Positions 22,108 to 30,302 of a DNA stretch of 30,315 bases are shown piece after piece (position 1 is the first letter of the stretch; each line of letters begins with the position of its first letter). The notes beneath the pieces were generated by a model. It was not told where the DNA came from and searched no databases. It saw only the letters and a program-made list of their open reading frames with translations. A program made the position numbers and the translations under genes. The stretch covers positions 1 to 30,315 of the forward strand of contig JBGUUX010000074.1 of the NCBI GenBank assembly GCA_045133915.1, written 5' to 3'. The stretch is from RGIG7300 sp045133915. GTDB taxonomy: Bacteria > Bacillota > Clostridia > Oscillospirales > CAG-272.

Positions 22108-22333
22108 CGTAAATGCAGAATGCAGAGTGCAGAATGCAGAATTGATGAGATTTTTGTTGCTATAGGCAACAAAAATTCCATTTAATTATACAAGTAAACA
22201 AACATAACAATCAAAAATCACCGGCAATAAACTAATAAATACAGATAACCAAAATTATTAATGAAGTTTTTCGACCTTAAGGAAGAAAAACATCCTTAAT
22301 TCTGCACTCTGCATTCTGCATTCTGCATTCTTC
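22108..22333. repeat. MITE-like element with heptamer inverted ends
   Basis: A GCAGAAT-type array at 22111-22143 and an inverted one at 22295-22332 bracket about 150 bp without a gene. Both arrays contain one GAGTGCA variant unit. Inside are the hairpin repeat (22147-22183), an AT-rich stretch and a second dyad, GTTTTTC...CCTTAAGG...GAAAAAC (22266-22291). No transposase is inside and target-site duplications are not clear. Together with the groES promoter it fills the gene-free 22013-22352 region. Confidence 0.65.
22147..22183 (+). repeat. Hairpin repeat, forward copy
   Basis: An 11-bp stem ATTTTTGTTGC (22150-22160), loop TATAG, GCAACAAAAAT (22166-22176). It is nearly identical over 37 bases to the reverse complement of 8963-8999. 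It directly follows a heptamer array. Confidence 0.85.
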
Positions 22334-22352
22334 TCCTGCATATCTATATTGT

Positions 22353-23618
22353 ATGAATATAATCACAAACCTTAACAAACTGTTTTTCTCCCCCGTAATG
22401 TTTGCCGTACTATTTATATGCGGTGCTGTTTTGCTTATACACCTGCGGGGATTTCCCTTTACGTCACCTATAAAGGTGATCAAGGGTCTTAAAAACGGAA
22501 ATATACTATCCTCCTTTCGCGCTATGACCCTTGCCCTTGCAGGTACCCTTGGTGTAGGTAACATCGTGGGCGTTGCAACCGCCATACATATGGGTGGGGC
22601 AGGTGCGGTGTTCTGGATGCTTGTCTCGGCGCTTGTGGCAATGGTCATAAAATATGCCGAGATATACCTTGCCATACTCTACCGAAAAAGAGGTCACGGG
22701 GGAGCAGCTTATTATATCCGCGACGGACTGAAAAAACCTCTGCTTGCGGCTCTGTTCTCGATGTTATGTATTATCGCCTCCTTTACGGTGGGAAATATGA
22801 TACAGGTCAATGCAGTAGCCATGTCCTTTGAAAGCGAGCTTGGAATAAAACCGATAATAACCGGAATCATTATTGCGGTCCTATCCTTCCTTGTAATATA
22901 CAAAGGGGTAGAGTCTATATCCGCATTTACTCTCCGTATGATACCGCTTTTGTCTGTGGGTTTTATCATTTTTTCTCTGTGGGTGATAATAGCCAACCGA
23001 AATCTTGTTCCCTCGGTCATAAGACAGATATTTAGAGAAGCCTTCAAAACCGATTCTGCGGCAGGCGGCGTTGTGGGATTTCTGACCTCAAACGCTATGC
23101 GCTACGGAGTTATGCGAGGTATCGGTTCAAACGAGGCAGGCTGCGGTACAGCCCCCACCGCCCATGCAACAGCCGAGACCGACCGTCCCGAAAAGCAGGC
23201 CCTGTGGGGAATATTTGAGGTCTTTGTGGATACGGTATTGCTATGTACTCTTACCGCCCTTGTGATACTCATCTCCCCCCACAACATACCAAAGTACGAC
23301 GGAATGGTCCTTGCCATAAAGGCATATGAGGGTTACTTTGGAGAAGCGGCGGGATATATCCTTGCTCTATCAATATTCTTCTTTGCCCTTTCCACCGTTA
23401 TATGCTGGTCATACTATGCCCTTGAATCGGTACACTATTTTACCAAAGAGCAAATATATAAAAAAGCGTATCTTGTCGTCTACTGCTTAGCTTGTGTTAT
23501 GGGTTCCGTTCTGCCCCTTGATTTTGTGTGGGAATTAAGCGACCTGACCATAGCTCTTATGACGGTAATAAACTGCACCTGTGTGATACGTCTTTCAAAG
23601 CATATAAAAAGAGAATAA
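22353..23618 (+). CDS. Sodium:alanine symporter family (AGCS) transporter
   Basis: A 421-aa inner-membrane protein with about ten or eleven helices. AGCS landmarks are LALAGTLGVGNIVGVATAI near the N-terminus (the family LAGTIGTGNI(A/V)GVA-like motif), GGAGAVFWM, and GSNEAGCGTAPTAHA in the middle. It would import alanine or glycine with Na+ or H+. Length is slightly short of typical (about 450-480). No Shine-Dalgarno sequence is evident before the ATG, and the MITE-like repeat ends only 20 bases upstream, so the repeat may have replaced or supplied its expression signals. Confidence 0.92.
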   Translation: MNIITNLNKLFFSPVMFAVLFICGAVLLIHLRGFPFTSPIKVIKGLKNGNILSSFRAMTLALAGTLGVGNIVGVATAIHMGGAGAVFWMLVSALVAMVIKYAEIYLAILYRKRGHGGAAYYIRDGLKKPLLAALFSMLCIIASFTVGNMIQVNAVAMSFESELGIKPIITGIIIAVLSFLVIYKGVESISAFTLRMIPLLSVGFIIFSLWVIIANRNLVPSVIRQIFREAFKTDSAAGGVVGFLTSNAMRYGVMRGIGSNEAGCGTAPTAHATAETDRPEKQALWGIFEVFVDTVLLCTLTALVILISPHNIPKYDGMVLAIKAYEGYFGEAAGYILALSIFFFALSTVICWSYYALESVHYFTKEQIYKKAYLVVYCLACVMGSVLPLDFVWELSDLTIALMTVINCTCVIRLSKHIKRE

Positions 23619-23646
23619 TAAACTGCGATCGCCACTAAACTTATCA

Positions 23647-23675
23647 TTGAATTGTGTGGAAAAATATGTTATCAT
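23647..23675 (+). promoter_or_regulatory. Promoter of the SLH-phosphoesterase gene
   Basis: TTGAAT (23647-23652), 17-bp spacer, TATCAT (23670-23675), followed by AAGGAG at 23691-23696 and the ATG at 23703. Confidence 0.65.
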
Positions 23676-23702
23676 ATTTATATAAACATAAAGGAGAATG
23701 AT

Positions 23703-26093
23703 ATGAAGGCAAGCTCTAAATTTTTATCCGCAGTTATTGCGGTTCTGATAATAATCACAAGTATTCCCTTCTATACGGTAGCAGAGGACACGGTCTTTGA
23801 CGACGTCAAAGCCTCCTGGTATTATGATGCGGTCATGTACGTATATGAAAATCAGCTTATGACCGGTACAGGCTCCGGAAAATTTTCTCCCACAGCCAAC
23901 GTTACCCGCGGTCAGATGGTACAGATACTCTTTAATATGGAGGGCATGAACGCTGAGGACTACAGAGGAAGTACCGGCTTTACCGACGCGGATAACGCCT
24001 GGTATTCTCCTGCGGTAAAATGGGCAAAGGAAAGTGGCGTTACAAGCGGTGTTACCGATACTACCTTTGCACCTAACAAGTCTATGACCCGTCAGGAGCT
24101 GACACAGTTTATGCGTGCGTACAGTCAGTTCAAGGGATTTAATACCGATAACAGCAAAGAGCTTGACGGTTTTGAGGATTCAAAAACTGTGGCAAGCTGG
24201 GCTCTGCCTGCTATAAAGTGGGCGGTAGCCGAAGGCATCATCTCAGGCTCGGACAAAGAGGGTAAGTTATACCTTAACCCCACGAACACTGCAAGGCGAA
24301 ACGAGCTTGCCGTAATAATAATGAACTATCACAAGGGATTTTTCTCGGGTCCCGTGTTGCGCTTTGCCGCTATGAGTGACGTTCATATAGGGGACACCAA
24401 CACCGAGGAGAGTATGAGAAGAACTCTGAGATACATAAACTCCTTTGGTGAGATGGATGCTTTTATGTTCTCCGGAGATCTTACCAACACCACGGCGAAC
24501 ACAGGCAAGCCTGCTCAGATAGAAAAGTTTGATGCTATATTTGACGAGGAGATAAGCTACGATACCTCTATGGTTTATTCCCTCGGCCCATCCCATGATC
24601 TGCCCTACTCTTCAAGCGGTCTTGCGTGCAGAGCCTTGTTTAATGAAAATCTCAACGAAAAATATTTTAACTATGATATAACTCCCGACGATATGGCAGC
24701 TCTGGGTGTTCGTCATTCGGTTATCGGCGGCTATCACTTCTTCTCGGTTGACCACGAGGGAGCAGGCTTCTATGACGAGGCGTGGAGATGGCTTGTATCC
24801 GAGATCGAGGCGGCTGTAGCGCAAGAGCCCAATAAGCCCTTCTTCGTTTCCACCCACGTGCCCGATATGCCTCACGTAACAACACTTCTGTCCGCTTATC
24901 CTCAGGCTATATGCTTTACAGGACATCTGCATAACTCGGTTGCCCGTGAGGACAGCATAAGACAGGATAACGGCTTTACCAACGTTCACCTTGGCGGTAT
25001 AAACTACTACCGTGTAGACGGTTACAACCGCTTTAACGACAATCCCTTCCTTAATCTTGGCAATATATACGATTTTGCTCAGGCTGTATACGTAGAGGTC
25101 TACGCCGACAATACCGTAAAGCTTCAGCGCCTTGACGGATATAACTCCGCTCTTATAGGTGAAGCTTGGGAAGTATCCGCCGACACCCTTGGCAGATATA
25201 CAGATCAGAGAAAGTCCGAGCCCCTCTGCTCCTTTGATGAGGATGCCAAACTGGAGATACTGGCTCTGAACGATCAGTATCTCAAGGTCTCCTTTGATGC
25301 AGCCACTCCCGGTGCGGCAGGCCCTGCGCAGTATTATATGATAGAGTGGCTTATGCCCGTGTTCGGCACGTATACCACAGTTGAGCACGTGGAGATGTCC
25401 TCTCAGGAGATATTCTTTAACGGCAGAACTATCCCCGACCTTTATTACAGCTACACCTTTGAATCGGATACCTTTGAGGATTTTGCTATAAGAGTCACCG
25501 CCTTTGACTGCTGGGGTCAGTCGGTAAACTCCCTGGTATACGGTCTTGAGGGTGAGGAGTACGGAGATATAGACGTAACTATCCGCGACTTTACTCCCGA
25601 AGAGGAGCTGACCGGTATGGTAACCGAGGGTGAACAGGATATTTCATTCAGTTATGGAGATTCAAACACCTCTCGCTTTGCCAAAGGTGACAGTATGGCA
25701 GTACGTTTCTGCCCTACTGTAGACTTTAGCGACGTGGAGATAAGATGTTCATCCTGGGGAGATACTGTAGGAACACTTGATTTCAAGCTCTACCATTGGC
25801 AGGGCGACTATGGCTCAACCGTAGCCTCAGAGCCTGTTGACAGCTACACTCTGACAGGCTATAAGGGAAGCACGGTCTACAACGTATTTGACGATAACTA
25901 CGCACAGGGCGAATATCTTGTAGTGATAACCACACCCAACGCAGACGAGGGTGTCGGCGTATATCACTATCCCATAAACGGTAACGGTGATGCTTACCTG
26001 AGCTACGAAAACGGCGCTTTGATGGACACCTATATCTACCTCAGCTGGACAAACTCCAAGACCTGCACCAAGCCCTACGTACCTATGAAATAA
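23703..26093 (+). CDS. SLH-anchored metallophosphoesterase
   Basis: 796 aa from the ATG after AAGGAG; an upstream in-frame ATG at 23652 is rejected because it would span the promoter and RBS. It has a signal peptide (about 1-27), then three SLH domains (about 30-212: FDDVKASWYYDAV, FTDADNAWYSPAVKWA, VASWALPAIKWAVAEG) that hold it to the cell wall. A calcineurin-like domain (about 218-440) has SDVH, GDLTN, THVPD and GHLHN. The usual GNHD is replaced by GPSHD (about 295-299), losing the metal/phosphate Asn. A long C-terminal region, probably beta-sandwich, follows. The substrate is unknown; it is surface exposed. Confidence 0.9.
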   Translation: MKASSKFLSAVIAVLIIITSIPFYTVAEDTVFDDVKASWYYDAVMYVYENQLMTGTGSGKFSPTANVTRGQMVQILFNMEGMNAEDYRGSTGFTDADNAWYSPAVKWAKESGVTSGVTDTTFAPNKSMTRQELTQFMRAYSQFKGFNTDNSKELDGFEDSKTVASWALPAIKWAVAEGIISGSDKEGKLYLNPTNTARRNELAVIIMNYHKGFFSGPVLRFAAMSDVHIGDTNTEESMRRTLRYINSFGEMDAFMFSGDLTNTTANTGKPAQIEKFDAIFDEEISYDTSMVYSLGPSHDLPYSSSGLACRALFNENLNEKYFNYDITPDDMAALGVRHSVIGGYHFFSVDHEGAGFYDEAWRWLVSEIEAAVAQEPNKPFFVSTHVPDMPHVTTLLSAYPQAICFTGHLHNSVAREDSIRQDNGFTNVHLGGINYYRVDGYNRFNDNPFLNLGNIYDFAQAVYVEVYADNTVKLQRLDGYNSALIGEAWEVSADTLGRYTDQRKSEPLCSFDEDAKLEILALNDQYLKVSFDAATPGAAGPAQYYMIEWLMPVFGTYTTVEHVEMSSQEIFFNGRTIPDLYYSYTFESDTFEDFAIRVTAFDCWGQSVNSLVYGLEGEEYGDIDVTIRDFTPEEELTGMVTEGEQDISFSYGDSNTSRFAKGDSMAVRFCPTVDFSDVEIRCSSWGDTVGTLDFKLYHWQGDYGSTVASEPVDSYTLTGYKGSTVYNVFDDNYAQGEYLVVITTPNADEGVGVYHYPINGNGDAYLSYENGALMDTYIYLSWTNSKTCTKPYVPMK

Positions 26094-26113
26094 TATATAA
26101 TGAGGATAATTAA

Positions 26114-27301
26114 ATGAAGACAACATTGAAGCTACTGACGATTATTATTTCCCTCTCTATGCTTATCACTTTGTTGGCTTCCTGCAAGGCTACTGAGGAT
26201 GTCAAGCTACCCGAGGATAACAGGCAAACACAGGAAACCGAGGAAAAACCGACCTTTCCCGAACCCGAAGCTTCTTATAAATGGATAAAAGAGCCTTCGC
26301 TTACAGGTGACGTTCAGCCTGTCTATTCGGCAATGACCAACGATATATGCTCCCTCGGTCTTTTCTTCTGGCAGGACGAAAGCTCGTATAAGCTTATAGA
26401 CTCGGAAGGTAATATCAAGGCAGACCTTAACAGCGACGGATACGGCTACGGATATTGCGACGTCTGTTGCGGAATCACAGATCATCTCTACCGCTTGAAC
26501 ATAGAGACCTACGCTCTTGAGGAATATGCCGGAGGTCATGACGGACCCGATACAAGTCCTCTGATATACGACGTTGAAACAGGCGAGATCTATACCGCAT
26601 ATATCGGCGGTTATGCACCTACGGATAAGATCAGCCCTACCGCCATTGTCAGCCTCTGCACAAAACAGCCCTTAAGCGAGGACGAAATGTTCTGGAGCGA
26701 GGTGGATTACAAATATGAAAACACCGAGGGCTACGGAATCCTTGTAGACGGAGAGCTTAAGCGCGGCGGCTTTGAAATGTACTCAAGATACAGCAACGGT
26801 GTGGTTGCTATGAGACTTGACGGCAAATGGGGCTACTATGATGCCGAAGGTAATGAGATACTTCCCTTGGAATATTCTCCTTCCACCAAGCAGCTCTTCA
26901 ATTCTCTATACGAGAACGAGTACGTACCCTATCAGGCTACCTACGGAGTAATCACCCTCTGCCGTAACGGAAAATGGGGCTATGCCGATATCAACGGAAA
27001 TATGCTCACCGACTTTGAGTTTGACGAGGCAAGACCTGTTTACAAGAACAGAGGTTGGGTCAAGACCGAGGACGGTTGGGGTGTGATCGAGCTTGATCAT
27101 ACTTACTCCGGAATCAGCGATGAAGAGGTAAAGGCTCTGTTTGCCGAAAAATATTCTCCGGATACAGCTCCCGTATCTGTTGAACAGACGGTGAGATTAT
27201 CCCTGTACGAAACAGATTTCAGAGTATATCTTATCGACGGAGAAGATAAATACTACGTCACCGACGACGGACATATGATATACATGTACCAAAACAGTTG
27301 A
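26114..27301 (+). CDS. WG-repeat lipoprotein
   Basis: 395 aa. A lipoprotein signal peptide (MKTTLKLLTIIISLSMLITL then LASC, lipobox Cys at about 24) is followed by a Glu/Pro-rich linker. The body has WG-type repeats, clearest at DGKWGYYDAEGNEILP and NGKWGYADINGNMLTDFEF, with a third at EDGWGVIEL. Such repeats form beta structures of unclear role on the cell surface. GAGGA precedes the ATG, and only 20 bases separate it from the SLH-phosphoesterase, so the two may be cotranscribed. The terminator at 27291-27318 overlaps its last codons. Confidence 0.85.
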   Translation: MKTTLKLLTIIISLSMLITLLASCKATEDVKLPEDNRQTQETEEKPTFPEPEASYKWIKEPSLTGDVQPVYSAMTNDICSLGLFFWQDESSYKLIDSEGNIKADLNSDGYGYGYCDVCCGITDHLYRLNIETYALEEYAGGHDGPDTSPLIYDVETGEIYTAYIGGYAPTDKISPTAIVSLCTKQPLSEDEMFWSEVDYKYENTEGYGILVDGELKRGGFEMYSRYSNGVVAMRLDGKWGYYDAEGNEILPLEYSPSTKQLFNSLYENEYVPYQATYGVITLCRNGKWGYADINGNMLTDFEFDEARPVYKNRGWVKTEDGWGVIELDHTYSGISDEEVKALFAEKYSPDTAPVSVEQTVRLSLYETDFRVYLIDGEDKYYVTDDGHMIYMYQNS

Positions 27302-27320
27302 CCTCGGTCAACTGTTTTTT
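27291..27320 (+). terminator. Intrinsic terminator
   Basis: A perfect 12-bp stem AAAACAGTTGAC (27291-27302), loop CTCG, GTCAACTGTTTT (27307-27318), followed by more Ts. It overlaps the end of the lipoprotein gene. Confidence 0.88.
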
Positions 27321-27361
27321 TCTTTTGGTGCAAAAATATACTTTTTAGGTGCAAAACACTA

Positions 27362-27390
27362 TTGACAAATCGGTCTATTGGTGATAGACT
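27362..27390 (+). promoter_or_regulatory. blaI-blaR1 promoter
   Basis: TTGACA (27362-27367), 17-bp spacer, TAGACT (27385-27390), overlapping the first BlaI-type operator. Confidence 0.75.
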
Positions 27391-27419
27391 AAGGATGTAA
27401 GGTCTACTGACAATAAACC
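27372..27419. promoter_or_regulatory. Two BlaI-type operators
   Basis: Site 1 at 27372-27390 contains the perfect dyad GTCTAT-TGGTG-ATAGAC over the -10 box. Site 2 at 27401-27419 (GGTCTACTGACAATAAACC) matches site 1 at 13 of 19 positions, all differences being transitions. The pair overlaps the start of transcription, the expected place for autorepression. The sequence differs from the classical TACA/TGTA core of BlaI/MecI sites. Confidence 0.65.
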
Positions 27420-27434
27420 AAAGAGGTGAGATAT

Positions 27435-27797
27435 ATGGAAGAAATGAGACTAGGAGTCGTTGAGACAAGATTTGCAGATCTGATATGGGAGAACGAGCCC
27501 ATAGCTTCGGGAGAACTGGTAAAGCTCTGCCAAAAAGAGTTAGAGTGGAAGAAATCCACCACCTATACGGTACTCCGTAAGCTCTGCGACAGAGGAATAT
27601 TTAAAAACGAAGGCGGAGAGGTGACCTCTCTCATATCAAAGGAGAGATTCAATGCCATCCAGTCCGAGAAATTTGTAGAAGAGAGCTTTGACGGCTCACT
27701 TCCCAACTTTATTGCCGCTTTTACAAGCATGAAGAAGTTAAGTGACGAGGATATCGATGCTATCAAAACCATGATCGACAACTACGGAGAAAAATAA
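27435..27797 (+). CDS. blaI: BlaI/MecI/CopY-family repressor
   Basis: 120 aa from the ATG at 27435, with AGAGGTGA just upstream; an in-frame GTG at 27426 lies inside that RBS. It has a winged-helix domain (LGVVETRFADLIWENEPIAS, KSTTYTVLRKLCDRGIFKNE, then VTSLISKERF) and a C-terminal dimerisation helix region ending DDYGEK-like. It would repress its own operon and be cleaved when the coupled BlaR1 protease is activated. No beta-lactamase gene is next to it, so the regulon is unknown. Confidence 0.9.
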   Translation: MEEMRLGVVETRFADLIWENEPIASGELVKLCQKELEWKKSTTYTVLRKLCDRGIFKNEGGEVTSLISKERFNAIQSEKFVEESFDGSLPNFIAAFTSMKKLSDEDIDAIKTMIDNYGEK

Positions 27798-27798
27798 T

Positions 27799-30162
27799 AT
27801 GAATACCGTTTTTACAGAGATACTTAATATGAGTATAACCGCAAGCTGGATGATACTTGCAGTTGTGATACTCCGATTTTTTACCCGTAAAATCTCCAAA
27901 AACCTGAATATCTTTATGTGGGGACTTGTTGGATTACGTCTGCTCCTTCCCTTTTCCTTCAAATCTAAGATAAGTGCAGTGCCAAGCGCCGAGACCTTCC
28001 CCACCGAGCCCGTGATCGAAAAGGGCTACAGCATCAACAGTGGAATACCTGTAATAGATATACCCGTAAATGAATATATAGAATCTATGCCCATAGAGTC
28101 GGCAACCGAAGCTGCAAAGAAAACGCTTGATACAATGAGCATTTTCGGTATAGTTTGGGTCTGCGGCTTTGCGGCACTTGTTCTTTACGGTATAATAAGC
28201 TGTATACTGCTACGCCGTAAGGTATCTGCTTCTATGAGAGAGGTAAACAATATCTACGTCTGTGATGGCATCAAGGGTGCGTTTATCTTCGGCATATTCA
28301 AGCCAAGGATATATCTGCCGTCATTACTCCCCGTATGGCAGAGAGAGTACGTTGTATATCACGAAAAAGAGCATCTTAAACGACACGACCATATTTGGAA
28401 GCCCGTTGCCTTTGTTATAGCCTGTCTGCATTGGTTCAATCCCTTTGTGTGGCTTGCATATATTCTGTTCTGCCGTGACATTGAGCTTTCCTGCGACGAA
28501 AGGGTAGTTCGTAAAATGGATAAGGATGAGAAAAAATCCTATTCTCTTGCTCTGCTTGCTTGTTCTATCCCCCATAGCAAGCTGGTTGCAGCACCCCTTG
28601 CCTTTGGAGAGGTAGGGGTAAAGACAAGAATCAAGTCAGCACTAAATTATAAAAAACCTGCTTTTTGGGTAATAGTTGTTGCATTGATAATTTGTATCGG
28701 TGTTGCGGTACTGTTTATGACAGATCCTGTGATGACAACCCAAAATGACAAGGACACAAACGTCACCGATATTGCAGAAACAAATGAGCCCGATGTGACC
28801 GACACAACAGAATCCAACCTGACAAAGGACGAGCCTCCCATAAACAAAGTTGAGTTGAGCAACGAAATGGCGGAAAAGATAACACAAGACTGTTTTCTTA
28901 CCCTTGGCGAAGCCGTATTTGATGATAAATCGGGCGTTGTATATTCCGAAGTGTTTTATTATTATACATATGACGGCTGTTATACCGAGGACAGACGCAG
29001 TATATCTGATGAAGCTGCTCCTTATTATAACAGCGAAACCATGAGCTTTGCCGTACCGTATGAGATCGTTGACAGATACCTGTCAAAAAGATTCAACACG
29101 GTTCCCGACCGTGAAACCGTGGATTGCTATAATAAGGAAACCGGATGTTATGAATTTGAACGGCATTTAGGCGAATGCTACTATGAGTTCGAAACGACCG
29201 ACATAACACCGGTTGATGATTATACATACGATTTTACCGTTAAAATAACCCACGGTATGACCGACACTATACCGGCAGAGTATCACAGCTTCAGAATAAG
29301 ATTTACCATAGACGGCTACAAGATACTTAAACGTTCGATCAAAAAGGCGGACGTCAGCGAATACACCGAGACTCCCTATCCCTTCGGTCTCACCGTAGAG
29401 GAAAAGATAGCGGGGTATGAGGTCTATGAGCTGACACCCGACCCTGTGAACGGTATTGATTTCAATGGGTTTGTTACCGATAACAACGCTGTCCTCCCCT
29501 CGGAATTTGCGGTGACATTTACCCATATTCCGGATTTTGCAGTGATCATACGGGATGGATTTAATGAATACAATTCCCATTGTTTCTACATAAAAGAACT
29601 GTATTACAAAAATACTGAGGTAAGCGTTGACACGAGTCTGATTTTAGAACATACCTGTGATCTGGTTTATGACGGTAATACCGTATGTATAGGCAATACT
29701 TACTATACGGGGCACTATTACCTCTTAGGACCCAATACATATATGACATTGGGAGGTGACCGTAACAAGAAATACGACAACCCCCTTGATGCAGATACCA
29801 CTTATAAAATAGAGTACAAAGACGGCAGATTGGAATACCATGCGTGTCACGTATGTTCAACTGTATATACTGCTTTTATTGATTCCTCACTTTTCTCATA
29901 TCTTTACAAGCCCGAGGATCTTGATCACGACTATTCGTCATGGGGAGAGATAAAATACAGTGAAGGTAAATGGACTCTTATTGAAGAAGGCAGATACACA
30001 ATCGGAGAAAGATTTGCAGATGAATTAGAAATGAGATACGAAGATGAAAAGAAATATCACGAAGATTTAAGACAGTACGAAACTTATATGGATTATCTTG
30101 AAGCCAAAGAGCAGGGCTTGCTTGATAAGGTTCATTATTATTGGGACAGAGACAGAGATTAA
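27799..30162 (+). CDS. BlaR1/MecR1-like M56 peptidase, novel sensor domain
   Basis: 787 aa. The N-terminal membrane peptidase (about 1-310) has four helices (the last about 287-307), a zinc motif HEKEH (188-192) and third ligand Glu229 in DIELSCDERV. The remaining 470 residues are predicted extracellular and do not show the SxxK/SxN penicillin-binding motifs of BlaR1. They start with a Thr/Asp/Glu-rich linker and are rich in Tyr and acidic residues, with two or three repeat-like beta segments (for example SFAVPYEIVDRYLSKRFNT). The ligand sensed is therefore unlikely to be a beta-lactam in the classical way. It is one base after blaI, with GGAG at 27786-27789. Confidence 0.88.
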   Translation: MNTVFTEILNMSITASWMILAVVILRFFTRKISKNLNIFMWGLVGLRLLLPFSFKSKISAVPSAETFPTEPVIEKGYSINSGIPVIDIPVNEYIESMPIESATEAAKKTLDTMSIFGIVWVCGFAALVLYGIISCILLRRKVSASMREVNNIYVCDGIKGAFIFGIFKPRIYLPSLLPVWQREYVVYHEKEHLKRHDHIWKPVAFVIACLHWFNPFVWLAYILFCRDIELSCDERVVRKMDKDEKKSYSLALLACSIPHSKLVAAPLAFGEVGVKTRIKSALNYKKPAFWVIVVALIICIGVAVLFMTDPVMTTQNDKDTNVTDIAETNEPDVTDTTESNLTKDEPPINKVELSNEMAEKITQDCFLTLGEAVFDDKSGVVYSEVFYYYTYDGCYTEDRRSISDEAAPYYNSETMSFAVPYEIVDRYLSKRFNTVPDRETVDCYNKETGCYEFERHLGECYYEFETTDITPVDDYTYDFTVKITHGMTDTIPAEYHSFRIRFTIDGYKILKRSIKKADVSEYTETPYPFGLTVEEKIAGYEVYELTPDPVNGIDFNGFVTDNNAVLPSEFAVTFTHIPDFAVIIRDGFNEYNSHCFYIKELYYKNTEVSVDTSLILEHTCDLVYDGNTVCIGNTYYTGHYYLLGPNTYMTLGGDRNKKYDNPLDADTTYKIEYKDGRLEYHACHVCSTVYTAFIDSSLFSYLYKPEDLDHDYSSWGEIKYSEGKWTLIEEGRYTIGERFADELEMRYEDEKKYHEDLRQYETYMDYLEAKEQGLLDKVHYYWDRDRD

Positions 30163-30164
30163 TA

Positions 30165-30194
30165 ACAACAGCCTTCCAAACGGAAGGCTGTTGT
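30165..30194 (+). terminator. Intrinsic terminator of blaI-blaR1
   Basis: A perfect 13-bp stem ACAACAGCCTTCC (30165-30177), loop AAAC, GGAAGGCTGTTGT (30182-30194). The T-run after it is weak (GTTAT). Confidence 0.75.
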
Positions 30195-30238
30195 GTTATA
30201 CATATAAATTATAATTCAATTCGGAAAACTGATATAAT

Positions 30239-30293
30239 CCCCTTAGAGTAGACACTCGAAAAAACAAAAAGTTTTCGAGACTACTTTAAGGGG
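30239..30293 (+). promoter_or_regulatory. Long hairpin hiding a ribosome binding site
   Basis: CCCCTTAGAGTAG...CTCGAAAA (30239-30262) pairs with TTTTCGAG..CTACTTTAAGGGG (30272-30293), about 20 pairs with a 2-nt bulge and one mismatch, around a loop of about nine bases. The 3' arm contains the AGGGGG Shine-Dalgarno of the next ATG. A -10-like TATAAT is at 30233-30238, so the hairpin would be the very 5' end of the mRNA. Confidence 0.75.
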
Positions 30294-30302
30294 GTTAAAT
30301 TT

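Noticed and set aside
23627..23634. GCGATCGC palindrome, as in the cyanobacterial HIP1 repeat
   Set aside because: A single copy in the window and nothing else cyanobacterial; likely chance.
27426..30162. Calling blaI-blaR1 a beta-lactam resistance locus
   Set aside because: No beta-lactamase or PBP2a-like gene is adjacent, and the sensor domain lacks penicillin-binding motifs.
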